64,000 bases of DNA from Marinococcus halotolerans DSM 16375 (GTDB lineage: Bacteria; Bacillota; Bacilli; Bacillales; Marinococcaceae): positions 62,001 to 126,000 of the forward strand of contig NZ_ATVM01000006.1 of the NCBI RefSeq assembly GCF_000420725.1. Direction: 5' to 3'. Shown here one piece after another: positions 34,458 through 42,477 of this stretch; positions within the stretch are counted from its first letter, which is position 1, and the number at the start of each line of letters is the position of its first letter. Both the position numbers and the translations under genes were made by a program. The notes beneath the pieces are model-generated. The model saw only the letters and a program-made list of their open reading frames with translations. It was not told the origin of the DNA and did no database searches.

Positions 34458-35606
34458 ATGAAATCATCCCATCAATATTTTTTTCCGACGTACGAAGAAG
34501 CAAGAAGAGCCTTTCGGAAAAGAAGCACTGATGTAGCGGCAGTCTGGCCGGAGGCCTCGCTGACCCAGTATGCTGTCGGAAAGCCGGAAAAAGATAACAC
34601 GACCGATATTATTGCAGCAGACGCCAAATACCATTCAAGCACGCTGATTGTAGTCACCACCGGCGTACACGGAATTGAAGGATATGCCGGTTCGGCGCTT
34701 CTGCAGCTGTTTATTGATGAATATCTGACGCAGCTGAATCCGAATACTACCGGGATACGCCTTGTGCATGCTGTGAATCCGTGGGGAATGAAAAACCGGC
34801 GGCGGGTGAGTGAAAACAACGTGGACCTGAACCGTAACTTTATTAAAGATTGGAGCAGCGTGCCCGCTTCACTGAACGAGCGTTTCGAAAAAGAAAAGAA
34901 GCACTTCGTACCGGAGGGGCCGGTCAAAAGCTGGAAAAAACAGCGCCGCGATCTGCTGGGCGCTCTCGGGGCAAAGGTATTTAAGCGCGGTGTCTCCGGC
35001 CTGGAAAAAGCGGCAACGATGGGGCAGTACCAGTACCCGACCGGTATTTTTTACGGCGGTGCAGCTTATGAAGAGCCGGTGGAAAAGCTATTGTCACGCA
35101 TGGATGAATGGGTAAAGGAGTATGAAACGGTCGTCCATATTGACATTCATACCGGGCTGGGGCCTGCTGAACAGCTGTGGCTGCAGGTGCCGCATTCAGA
35201 CCCGCGTAAGGAAAAAGAGCTTCAAAAAAAGTTCGGGCACCCTGAGGTAAACGATGTGCAAAAAACGGAGGTGAGGGAGATTAAAGGCGAGGATGCAGAA
35301 TACGTAAAGGACGTCTACAGCCAGAGGCATCCGGAAAAATATATCTTCTCCTGCCTGCTTGAGTTTGGCACGATCGGCAACCGGCTGCCTGACCAGATGA
35401 GGGCGCTCGATATTGTCGTGCATGAAAACCAGTACTACTGGTACGGGGCGAAAAAAGAAGCAGACGCCCGTGAACTGCAGAAGGAATTTCATCAGCTGTT
35501 CGACCCGCCCGAAGAAAGCTGGAGACAGGCCGTGCTGAAGAAGGGCAAAGCAGGCTTTGATCTCGTGCTTGAAAAAGAAGCTGGGGTGCAGCTCGTTAAA
35601 AAATAA
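34458..35606 (+). CDS. DUF2817/M14-like metallopeptidase
   Basis: A 382-residue protein I recognise as DUF2817, related to M14 carboxypeptidases. GVHGIEGYAG carries the zinc-binding His and Glu, VDLNRNF is the substrate-binding Asn-Arg segment, and HIDIHTGLG supplies a third histidine ligand. There is no signal peptide, so it acts in the cytoplasm, perhaps on peptides or amidated metabolites. The ATG at 34458 follows GGAGGGAGG. It is divergent from the UDG-like gene. Confidence 0.82.
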   Translation: MKSSHQYFFPTYEEARRAFRKRSTDVAAVWPEASLTQYAVGKPEKDNTTDIIAADAKYHSSTLIVVTTGVHGIEGYAGSALLQLFIDEYLTQLNPNTTGIRLVHAVNPWGMKNRRRVSENNVDLNRNFIKDWSSVPASLNERFEKEKKHFVPEGPVKSWKKQRRDLLGALGAKVFKRGVSGLEKAATMGQYQYPTGIFYGGAAYEEPVEKLLSRMDEWVKEYETVVHIDIHTGLGPAEQLWLQVPHSDPRKEKELQKKFGHPEVNDVQKTEVREIKGEDAEYVKDVYSQRHPEKYIFSCLLEFGTIGNRLPDQMRALDIVVHENQYYWYGAKKEADARELQKEFHQLFDPPEESWRQAVLKKGKAGFDLVLEKEAGVQLVKK

Positions 35607-35665
35607 TCGGGGGAAATAGAAGCAGGGCATGAAGCTTATTCGAAAACAGAATCTTTTGTGGCAGC

Positions 35666-35696
35666 AAATGACCGTATAATAGGGAGAAGGTCATTT
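35666..35696. promoter_or_regulatory. inverted repeat flanking the -10 of the LytTR gene
   Basis: AAATGACC and GGTCATTT, perfect 8-base arms 15 bases apart, enclose a TATAAT hexamer at 35675-35680. This is a candidate operator, possibly autoregulatory, for the LytTR gene that starts at 35718. Confidence 0.5.
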
Positions 35697-35717
35697 TTCA
35701 AAAAAAGGAGGAAGAGC

Positions 35718-36368
35718 ATGGACAGCTCATCCATTGCGCCGTTAATCGACAGCTTTAAGAAATTATTTCCAAAGGAGACCTCATTCGCTGCTGCGAGTAC
35801 AGAGGCGTTCATCTACTACAAGCCGAGCCGGTCGGTCGACCTGTCTATTACCCCGGGCGACAGGGTAGTGCAGGATACGGTCAGCTATCATTCTCTGGTC
35901 GGGAAAAAGAAAACATCCCGTCATGTGAGCAGTCACGTATTCGGCGTCCCATACTACGGAACGTCGGTGCCAATTATTCAAAAAAATGAACTCGTAGGCT
36001 GTTTAACCGCAATTACTGTGCCAGGCGAAGCCCCGGGAGAACTCAAAATATTGACGATGCAGCATGAAAATGGCTGGAAACCTGTTCCCTACAACGACGT
36101 TTCCTATCTGGAAGCATATGACCGGAAAACATGGATGCAGACGAACGAGGGCAGGGGCACAAACAAATTTACGTTGCATCAGCTGGAGTGGCTGCTACCG
36201 GAGGAGACGTTCATCCGCTGTCACCGTTCATTCATCGTGAATATAAACAAAATCCGGGACATTCAGCCGGATTCGCATTCCACCTTTACGCTCATTATGG
36301 AGGAAGGTTCCCGGGTGCCGGTCGGACAGACGTATGCAAGCAGCTTCCGGTGGCGGCTGCAGTTCTAA
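35718..36368 (+). CDS. LytTR-domain transcriptional regulator with sensory N-terminal domain
   Basis: A 216-residue protein. Residues about 1-105 resemble a small PAS/Cache-like sensory module (YKPSRSVDLSITPGDRV and FGVPYYGTSVPI), and residues about 115-216 form a LytTR DNA-binding domain (FIRCHRSFIVNINKI and VPVGQTY). There is no phosphoacceptor receiver domain and no membrane segment, so it probably binds a cytoplasmic ligand. AAAGGAGG precedes the ATG at 35718. The next gene, 110 bases downstream, encodes an acetyl-CoA hydrolase/transferase and is a likely target. Confidence 0.82.
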   Translation: MDSSSIAPLIDSFKKLFPKETSFAAASTEAFIYYKPSRSVDLSITPGDRVVQDTVSYHSLVGKKKTSRHVSSHVFGVPYYGTSVPIIQKNELVGCLTAITVPGEAPGELKILTMQHENGWKPVPYNDVSYLEAYDRKTWMQTNEGRGTNKFTLHQLEWLLPEETFIRCHRSFIVNINKIRDIQPDSHSTFTLIMEEGSRVPVGQTYASSFRWRLQF

Positions 36369-36392
36369 TTCATCCGCATATATGCTGGTTTA

Positions 36393-36421
36393 TTCATAAA
36401 TACCGGTCGTTTGTGCATAAT
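36393..36421 (+). promoter_or_regulatory. possible promoter for the CoA-transferase gene
   Basis: TTCATA and CATAAT are 17 bases apart, moderate matches to the sigma-A hexamers, 58 bases before the GTG start. The imperfect -35 is compatible with an activator such as the upstream LytTR protein. Confidence 0.45.
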
Positions 36422-36478
36422 TGAAAGAATCTTATGACACATCCTGCTACGCTGTACAAAAAGAAATGAGGGTTTACC

Positions 36479-37996
36479 GTGAACAATAAACTCCAGCAGG
36501 TGCTCCGGCACAACGATCTGAAGGAACGTATTGTGGATAGTGAAACAGCAGCAGGGTGGATTAAGGATGGAATGACCGTGGGTCTGAGCGGGTTTACACG
36601 TGCAGGAGATGTAAAAGCCTTGCCCGGGGCTCTCGTGGAAAAAGCGAAGCATGAAGATTTCTGCCTTGACGTTTATACTGGTGCTTCGCTCGGTTCGGAT
36701 ACGGACCAGATCATGGCTGATGCCGGCATTGTTTGTAAGCGATTACCTTTCCAGGTGGACCAGCGGATGCGCGAAGAGATCAACCAGGGTAATATTTCGT
36801 TTATTGACCAGCATCTGTCCCACACTGCAGAAGGCGTGCGCCACCGGTCGCTGAACCACATTGATGCTGCGATCATAGAAGCAGTGGCAATCACCGAAGA
36901 AGGATGGCTCGTGCCTTCCACTTCAGTAGGCAATTCGGCGGTCTTTGCAGAAGAGGCTGATATGATTATTGTGGAACTGAACACGGCCCAGCCTGCCGAA
37001 CTGGAAGGAATGCACGACATTTACCATATGGGCCGGCAGGGAGAGAGAGGTCCGATCCCACTAAGGGACGTAGAGGACCGGATTGGCACCACTGCCATAC
37101 CTGTGGATCCGGAAAAAATCCAGGGCATCATCATCACGAATGAATTGGATTCGCCGTCCACCGTCACCAGTCCGGATGAAACAACAAAGGCGATGGCCAG
37201 ACACCTTATCGATTTTTTGAAGGATGAACACGGACGCGGAAATGCTGAAAAAGAGCTTCCACCGCTGCAGTCCGGCATCGGCACAGTAGCAAACGCTGTG
37301 TTTCACGGGCTGCTGGATTCGGAATTCACGAATCTGGAGGTGTACTCCGAGGTGCTTCAGGACGCCGTGTTTGATCTGATGGACGCTGGCAAAGTCCGGT
37401 TTGCTTCCGGCTGTTCGATTACTCTTTCCGGGGAGAAGATGAACGAAGTATTTCCGAAGCTTGAAGATTACCGGGATCAGTTGGTCCTGCGTCCGCAGGA
37501 ATTGTCCAATCACCCGGAAATCATCCGGCGCCTCGGCCTGATTTCCATTAATACGGCCCTCGAAGCAGATATTTACGGTAATGTTAATTCGACTCATGTA
37601 AATGGCACGAATATGATGAACGGCATTGGCGGCTCCGGCGACTTCGCCCGCAACGGGCGCACAGCTATTTTCGTAACTAAATCAATTGCTAAAAACGGCG
37701 ATATTTCCAGCGTAGTACCGTTTGTTTCCCATGTGGATCATACGGAGCACGATGTTGATATTCTCGTAACAGAGCAGGGCTATGCCGACCTCCGGGGACT
37801 TGCCCCGCGGGAGAGGGCTGCAGAAGTTATTCAGAACTGCGCGCATCCGCTTTACCGGGAGCAGCTGTGGAGCTATTTCCAACGCGCCTGTGAAGAAGCC
37901 GGCGGCCAGACGCCGCATCTGCTGGAAGAGGCCCTTTCCTGGCACGTGCAGATGCAGAGGGAAGGAACGATGCGGGAGGCTGCAACGAAAATCTAA
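36479..37996 (+). CDS. acetyl-CoA hydrolase/succinate:acetate CoA-transferase
   Basis: A 505-residue protein of the Cat1/Ach1/AarC family, which transfers CoA between acetyl-CoA and carboxylates such as succinate. The CoA-oxyanion region GIGGSGDFARNGRTAIFV and the segment TEQGYADLRG are conserved. The GTG start follows AAATGAGG. It could drive acetate formation or use during overflow metabolism. It lies directly downstream of a LytTR regulator and upstream of a GH1 gene remnant. Confidence 0.88.
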   Translation: MNNKLQQVLRHNDLKERIVDSETAAGWIKDGMTVGLSGFTRAGDVKALPGALVEKAKHEDFCLDVYTGASLGSDTDQIMADAGIVCKRLPFQVDQRMREEINQGNISFIDQHLSHTAEGVRHRSLNHIDAAIIEAVAITEEGWLVPSTSVGNSAVFAEEADMIIVELNTAQPAELEGMHDIYHMGRQGERGPIPLRDVEDRIGTTAIPVDPEKIQGIIITNELDSPSTVTSPDETTKAMARHLIDFLKDEHGRGNAEKELPPLQSGIGTVANAVFHGLLDSEFTNLEVYSEVLQDAVFDLMDAGKVRFASGCSITLSGEKMNEVFPKLEDYRDQLVLRPQELSNHPEIIRRLGLISINTALEADIYGNVNSTHVNGTNMMNGIGGSGDFARNGRTAIFVTKSIAKNGDISSVVPFVSHVDHTEHDVDILVTEQGYADLRGLAPRERAAEVIQNCAHPLYREQLWSYFQRACEEAGGQTPHLLEEALSWHVQMQREGTMREAATKI

Positions 37997-38021
37997 AGTC
38001 AGGAAATGAAGCCTAAGCATC

Positions 38022-38134
38022 CGCTTTGTATACGTGGATCGGGACGATTACGGCCAGGGATCCAACAAGCGCAGCAAAAAGACAGCTTCTACTGGTACCA
38101 GAACGTGATTCAGACGAACGGGGAAGAGCTCTAA
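38022..38134 (+). pseudogene. 3' remnant of a GH1 (6-phospho-)beta-glucosidase gene
   Basis: Translation gives RFVYVDRDDYGQGSNKR and, after a frameshift near 38085, SFYWYQNVIQTNGEEL followed by a stop. Together they match the C-terminal tail of family 1 glycosidases, especially 6-phospho-beta-glucosidases, where the RYGFVYVDRDD and KKSFYWYK elements sit at the end. The rest of the gene is missing: upstream lies the intact CoA-transferase gene. A terminator follows at 38158, probably that of the lost gene. It indicates a deletion of a beta-glucoside locus. Confidence 0.72.
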
Positions 38135-38157
38135 AAATAAGATATCATTCATTTGGC

Positions 38158-38192
38158 TAAAGCCGGGGCGGATGCTCCGGCTTTAGTTTTTG
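38158..38192 (+). terminator. intrinsic terminator after the GH1 remnant
   Basis: CTAAAGCCGG pairs perfectly with CCGGCTTTAG and is followed by TTTTTG, 23 bases after the remnant stop. It may now terminate the CoA-transferase transcript. Confidence 0.85.
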
Positions 38193-38300
38193 CTCCTGTA
38201 AAGACAGATAAGTTGCCATTTGTTTTTCGCCACGGATAGAATAAGCGTATAACTTGTTTTTCGGCAACGCGAATAAGCTTCCAAAAGAGGAGTGAGGCAG

Positions 38301-39431
38301 ATGATTGATTTTTTGATTATCGGTGGCGGTATTGTTGGTACGGCGCTCGCACATGAACTTTCCCATTACCGGGGACGAACGGCGGTTCTGGAAAAAGGAC
38401 GTACGCTCTCCGGGGTCCAGTCGACGCATAACAGCGCGCTTGTGCATCCCCCTGCAATGATGCCCGCTGCTAAAGGGAAAATGAAGTCTGAGCTTGGCAG
38501 AAACGGAAGCCGTCTTCACCGGATACTGGCGGAACGCTTTGATGTGCCTGTTTTTCAACACGGAGCGATCGCGACGGCACGCACCGATGAAGAGCTTGGA
38601 AAACTACACTGGCTGAAGCGGCAGAGCGAGGCAGAAGGCGTTCACACAATTACAATGTTAAGTCGCGAAGAGATGCTCGAGCGAGAGCCAAACCTGCACC
38701 CAGAGCTCAAAGGCGGCCTTTTTATGCCGGAAGCCATGAGTGCAGATACTGCTGTGCTTACAGACCGGCTTGCCTCCAATGCCAGCCGCAATGGGGCGGA
38801 GATCTATGTGAACACTGAAATCGTGGATCTGCGGAGATCGGAAAATGGATTTGAAGTAGAAACAACAGATGGGAAAGTTTTTCAAAGCAGATTTGTAATC
38901 AACGCGGCAGGTGCAGCTGCTGGATTTATTGCCGGTATGATTGAGGACGAAGTGCCGTTTGAACCGGTGCCGAGGCGCGGGGAATATATGGTGCTTGGAA
39001 AACAGGCTTCAGGATTTATTAATCATATTATCTATCCACCGCCGACAAGCCGGACGAAGGGTATCCTGATCATTCCACAGCCAGACGGAACGATTCGGCT
39101 CGGTCCTACAGATATAAAACAAAACAGCTTCCGCTTCGCTCTTCCGACAAAAGAAGGGATGGAGCAGATTCAAAACGAAGTCAACATGCTTGCAACAGGA
39201 ATTCCTTATGAACTCACAGAGCGCCACTACGCCGGTATCCGATCGAGCATTACCGACCCGGATTTCTATATCCAGCCATCGGAGAAGCATGCGCGTCTGA
39301 TTCATCTGGCCGGGCTGGACTCGCCGGGGGTAACTGCCTCTCCCGCGATTGCATCATATGCAGTATCCGATATTATTCAGAACATCGAATCCGTGGACAG
39401 AAAAACAGAGCCTGACCTAACTGGATACTGA
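38301..39431 (+). CDS. FAD-dependent oxidoreductase (DAO family)
   Basis: A 376-residue flavoprotein. The N-terminal dinucleotide-binding motif is IIGGGIVGTALAHEL, the DAO-family mid-segment NAAGAAAGFIAGM is present, and GLDSPGVTASPAIASYA closes the FAD domain near the C terminus. It resembles L-2-hydroxyglutarate oxidase or glycerol-3-phosphate dehydrogenase-like enzymes; the substrate is open. The ATG at 38301 is chosen because AGAGGAG lies 8 bases upstream and covers a GTG at 38292. Confidence 0.85.
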   Translation: MIDFLIIGGGIVGTALAHELSHYRGRTAVLEKGRTLSGVQSTHNSALVHPPAMMPAAKGKMKSELGRNGSRLHRILAERFDVPVFQHGAIATARTDEELGKLHWLKRQSEAEGVHTITMLSREEMLEREPNLHPELKGGLFMPEAMSADTAVLTDRLASNASRNGAEIYVNTEIVDLRRSENGFEVETTDGKVFQSRFVINAAGAAAGFIAGMIEDEVPFEPVPRRGEYMVLGKQASGFINHIIYPPPTSRTKGILIIPQPDGTIRLGPTDIKQNSFRFALPTKEGMEQIQNEVNMLATGIPYELTERHYAGIRSSITDPDFYIQPSEKHARLIHLAGLDSPGVTASPAIASYAVSDIIQNIESVDRKTEPDLTGY

Positions 39432-39478
39432 TGGTGAACGGGCTGCGGTTTTTGAAAAGGTTTCCGGTATTAAAATAA

Positions 39479-39613
39479 ATTGTCATTGGAATTCACATTC
39501 CCACGAAGCTGGGACTTGCAAAGGGAATTAAACATGATTATCAGAAAGTAACATCGAAAGAGTCTACAGATATAAGGATGTATATTGATGATTTTAAAAC
39601 CAGCTGGATATAG
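39479..39613 (+). other. unassigned 44-codon open stretch in intergenic region
   Basis: Between the flavoprotein gene and its downstream terminator, a frame from 39479 to a TAG at 39611 reads IVIGIHIPTKLGLAKGIKHD and onward without ATG or ribosome-binding site. It could be a decayed gene end or chance. I recognise no family. The rest of the 39432-39712 interval holds only a terminator. Confidence 0.2.
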
Positions 39614-39614
39614 G

Positions 39615-39668
39615 AAAAACCGCCCCCAACCTGGTAAGAAAAACTTCATGTTCGGGAGCGGTTTTTTG
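39615..39668 (+). terminator. intrinsic terminator before the OYE gene
   Basis: AAAACCGC pairs with GCGGTTTT, extended by imperfect CCCAAC/GTTCGGG pairing, followed by a T-run. It ends transcription from the flavoprotein side, about 185 bases after its stop. Confidence 0.7.
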
Positions 39669-39712
39669 TTGTGTCTTTTAACAAATCTGTATCACACGTC
39701 TATTAAAAGGTA

Positions 39713-40837
39713 TCAGCCGTCATTCCTGGGAAGCGGATAAAATCCGTTGTAGAGCTGCTGCCATAGCGGCTCTGGAACATGGTATTTCGTCGGCTCGTTT
39801 GGATCAAAGGTGGCATTGATCTCGTGCTCGCGGCCCTCCTGAATTTTTCGTACAAACTGATAGTCAAGCAGCAATTCCCGTCCGAGGCAGACCAATTCCG
39901 TGCCCGTCTCCAGAGCACTCAGGGCATCATCTGCCGTGAAAATGGAGCCGATCCCGACTAGCGGAGCACGGCCGTCAATCCAGTCATGGATCAATTGGAT
40001 CCGTTTCTGTCCATAATAAGGGCCCTCCCGCGTTTCGGAATGAATATCCATGAGAGACACATGGAAATAATCCAGCGGCTGATCAGCCAGCTTATCAATT
40101 AATTCCTTCGTTAATTCCATCGTAATTCCCGGGGACTCGGCTTCTTCCGGGGAGAAGCGGTATCCAACAATAAAGTCGTCGCTGCCGTGTTCTCTGGCTG
40201 AGGCGGTTACCTCCTCCACAACGGCCAGTGGAAACTTGAATGGATCGGCCCATTCGTCGTCCCGGCGATTATAATACGGAGACACAAACTGTTGAATGAG
40301 ATAGTGATTGGCGCCGTGGATTTCCACGCCGTCAAAGCCTGCCTGGGCTGCACGTCTCGTCGCTTCCCCGAACGCCTGGATCGTTTCTTCGATTTCTTCT
40401 TTCGTAATGGGGCGTGCCTGGTGCTTTTGCGGTTCGCCAAAGCTTGCCAGCTCGATTGCACTTGGTGCTGCCACATCGCCTCCGGGAGTCAATTTAGGCA
40501 GAGACTGGGCCCCGCCGTGGTGAATTTGGGCGACGGCTTTTGCACCGTTCTTTTTCATGACAGCAGCTTGCTGGCGCAGGCCCTCGATATCCGAGTCTCT
40601 CGCGATGGACGGCTGTCCTGGGAATGCTTTCCCTAAAGCTGTCACATTGCTTGCTGCTGTAATAGCAAGGCCGACATCCTCCGACCGTTTTTCAATATAA
40701 GGAAGCTCCTGGTCGGAAATGGTGCCATCCTCGTTGGAGGACACGTGGGTTAATGGCGCTAATACAAAGCGGTTTCTTAGTGTAACTCCATTCGGTAATG
40801 TTAATGGTTGAAATAATGGGGTATATTTTTCGTTCAT
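39713..40837 (-). CDS. NADH:flavin oxidoreductase, Old Yellow Enzyme family
   Basis: A 374-residue FMN TIM-barrel ene-reductase-like protein. FVLAPLTHVSSNEDG is the N-terminal FMN-binding segment, QIHHGGAQS and EIHGANHYLIQQFVSP carry the substrate-binding His/Asn residues, and VGIGSIFTADDA the phosphate-binding region. AGAAGGAGGG precedes the ATG; an extended -10 (TGCTATAGT on the minus strand, 40864-40872) is a likely promoter. It is divergent from DoxX across a region with two Rex boxes. Confidence 0.9.
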   Translation of the reverse strand: MNEKYTPLFQPLTLPNGVTLRNRFVLAPLTHVSSNEDGTISDQELPYIEKRSEDVGLAITAASNVTALGKAFPGQPSIARDSDIEGLRQQAAVMKKNGAKAVAQIHHGGAQSLPKLTPGGDVAAPSAIELASFGEPQKHQARPITKEEIEETIQAFGEATRRAAQAGFDGVEIHGANHYLIQQFVSPYYNRRDDEWADPFKFPLAVVEEVTASAREHGSDDFIVGYRFSPEEAESPGITMELTKELIDKLADQPLDYFHVSLMDIHSETREGPYYGQKRIQLIHDWIDGRAPLVGIGSIFTADDALSALETGTELVCLGRELLLDYQFVRKIQEGREHEINATFDPNEPTKYHVPEPLWQQLYNGFYPLPRNDG

Positions 40838-40949
40838 TGCTTAAGCCCTCCTTCTGCCAAAACACTATAGCACGATCCAAAAGGACTTCGCGAAAATGTT
40901 GCTTATCGTTTTCATCATCTTTCATATATGAACACTTTGTGTCCATTCA

Positions 40950-40965
40950 TGTGAAAATATTCACA
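40950..40965. promoter_or_regulatory. Rex operator box 1
   Basis: TGTGAAAATATTCACA is a perfect TGTGAA-N4-TTCACA inverted repeat, the consensus of the NADH-sensing repressor Rex. It overlaps the -35 hexamer of the doxX promoter. Confidence 0.75.
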
Positions 40966-40987
40966 AAAACAGAAAATGTGATATATT
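40960..40987 (+). promoter_or_regulatory. promoter of the DoxX gene
   Basis: TTCACA and TATATT are 16 bases apart. The -35 lies in Rex box 1 and box 2 follows the start point, so repression by Rex is expected. Confidence 0.55.
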
Positions 40988-41001
40988 AAAGGTAAGAAAT
41001 A

Positions 41002-41017
41002 TGTGAATACATTCACA
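41002..41017. promoter_or_regulatory. Rex operator box 2
   Basis: TGTGAATACATTCACA is a second perfect TGTGAA-N4-TTCACA repeat, 36 bases from the end of box 1 and 15 bases before the doxX start codon. Confidence 0.75.
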
Positions 41018-41032
41018 AAAGGAGGATTCATA

Positions 41033-41548
41033 ATGATTATTCGTTTTTTGAAGGAATCGACGATTGCGACGGTACTGTTTCTGATAGCACGCCTGTATTT
41101 AGGCTGGACGTGGCTCACCTCGGGGCTTGGTAAAATAACAGAAGGCTTTAATCCTGGAGGGTTTCTGCAGGGGGCGGTCGCTGAACCGGTTATGCAGGGC
41201 GGAGGCACAGCAGCAGCTTACCCATGGTACACTGCCTTCCTGGAAAATGTCGCTATTCCAAATGCCGGACTGTTTGGCTTTCTCGTTATGTGGGGTGAAG
41301 TACTGGTAGGTGCCGGCTTAATCGTTGGCTTGTTTACCACCACTGCCGCCTTCTTCGGCGGTACGATGAATATGGCATTTCTGCTGGCGGGTACAGTGTC
41401 GACTAACCCGATCATGCTTATTCTTGCCATCCTTCTCCTGGTTGGAAAAGGTAACGCCGGTAAAATCGGTCTCGACCGCTTTGTGCCAGCTGTGAAAGAA
41501 AAAATTGAACGCAGACCTAAAGAGCAACAAACGCCAAAAGCCGCATAG
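41033..41548 (+). CDS. DoxX-family membrane protein
   Basis: A 171-residue protein with four membrane helices and the DoxX features LYLGWTWLTSGLGKI near the N terminus, GLFGFLVMWGEVLVGAGLIVG and the C-terminal LDRFVPAV. DoxX proteins are linked to quinone or redox functions and oxidative stress. The ATG at 41033 follows AAAGGAGG. Control by two Rex boxes predicts induction at high NADH, for example under oxygen limitation. Confidence 0.85.
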   Translation: MIIRFLKESTIATVLFLIARLYLGWTWLTSGLGKITEGFNPGGFLQGAVAEPVMQGGGTAAAYPWYTAFLENVAIPNAGLFGFLVMWGEVLVGAGLIVGLFTTTAAFFGGTMNMAFLLAGTVSTNPIMLILAILLLVGKGNAGKIGLDRFVPAVKEKIERRPKEQQTPKAA

Positions 41549-41555
41549 CAGTAAG

Positions 41556-41587
41556 TAAAAAGCCCTTGCAGGAGGGCTTTTTTTACT
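41556..41587 (+). terminator. intrinsic terminator of the DoxX gene
   Basis: AAAAAGCCCT pairs with AGGGCTTTTT across a short loop, followed by further T residues. Confidence 0.88.
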
Positions 41588-41732
41588 TGCGCGAATATGT
41601 AATAATATCGAAATAATACTGAGAAACGTTTACGAAACAGCAGCAGTGGAATGATAAATGTTAGCAGTATTAAAGCGAAAATTATTTAATGATGTTTGAT
41701 AGATAGCTGTGTTTGGAAGGGAGGCTGTATTC

Positions 41733-41879
41733 ATGGAATTTATTATAGGTATTTTGCTGCTCGTCGTATTCGTTTTCCTGGCTATTCGTATGGCCGGCTG
41801 TTTCTTTAAATTTATTCTGCCGGTGGCCATAGTACTTGTGATTGCTTATTTCATTTACCGTTCTATACAGGGCGGCTGA
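41733..41879 (+). CDS. small two-helix membrane protein, 48 residues
   Basis: A short gene, ATG at 41733, stop TGA at 41877-41879, with GGAAGGGAGG 8 bases upstream. The product is almost wholly hydrophobic: a first helix in IIGILLLVVFVFLAIRMAG and a second in FILPVAIVLVIAYFIY, ending in RSIQGG. A strong terminator follows at 41893. I know no family; small membrane proteins of this kind often modulate a larger membrane partner, but no partner is evident. Confidence 0.65.
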   Translation: MEFIIGILLLVVFVFLAIRMAGCFFKFILPVAIVLVIAYFIYRSIQGG

Positions 41880-41892
41880 CAATGATTAAACG

Positions 41893-41935
41893 AAAACCCC
41901 GCTTTTCAGTGGATGCTGAAAGCGGGGTTTTTTTA
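41893..41935. terminator. bidirectional terminator
   Basis: AAAACCCCGCTTTTCAG pairs with CTGAAAGCGGGGTTTT; T-runs flank both sides. It serves the small membrane protein gene and the convergent DUF3243 gene. Confidence 0.92.
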
Positions 41936-42265
41936 TTCTTCTTCGTTATCGTCTTTGTTCGTTTGATCGACCATGCGCACAAGCGCTTTGGCAATGGCGT
42001 CTTTTTCATCCTTTTCGGCGTTCTGCCAGAGCTCGTTTAATACTTTCTCTTCCCGGTTGCGCGGTTCTTCATGCTTGGAAAGGTGTTCGGCGACGCGTTT
42101 GGTTGCTTTTGCCAGTCCCTTTTCCCCGAGGCCGATGCTTTCGCCTTTTTTCACCTGGTCGCCCAGATAATTTTTAAAGGTATTAAAGTTCTGCATGATC
42201 TGGTCTTTGTCTTCCTGGTCCAGCTTATCGACGTACTGTTCTGCTTTTTTTGGATCTTCCGCCAT
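41933..42265 (-). CDS. DUF3243 protein
   Basis: A 110-residue cytoplasmic protein with the DUF3243 core NFNTFKNYLGDQVKKGESIG and HEEPRNREEKVLNELW. It is extended by an acidic C-terminal tail (NKDDNEEE). The ATG at 42265 follows AAAGGAGAG; an upstream in-frame extension lacks a site. DUF3243 is widespread in Bacillaceae, with no established function known to me. Confidence 0.85.
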   Translation of the reverse strand: MAEDPKKAEQYVDKLDQEDKDQIMQNFNTFKNYLGDQVKKGESIGLGEKGLAKATKRVAEHLSKHEEPRNREEKVLNELWQNAEKDEKDAIAKALVRMVDQTNKDDNEEE

Positions 42266-42434
42266 TATTATCTCTCCTTTAGGTTGAGTATTAGTAAGGG
42301 CTTTCCTTTTTTGATGAAAGGATAAACGCAAGGAAGAAAAAATGCGTCATAGTACACAGAAAACTATGCTTTTATTAAGTACTAGTTAAAGTGTTCTTAT
42401 TATAAAATATCCTCCAAAGTAGTTTTATGATCAG

Positions 42435-42464
42435 AAAAAAGACGCCTTTTGCGGGCGTCTTTTT
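42435..42464. terminator. terminator of the GNAT gene, near-bidirectional
   Basis: AAAAGACGCC pairs with GGCGTCTTTT with T-runs on both strands, 14 bases beyond the stop of the minus-strand acetyltransferase gene. Confidence 0.88.
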
Positions 42465-42477
42465 ACATATGCTTATA

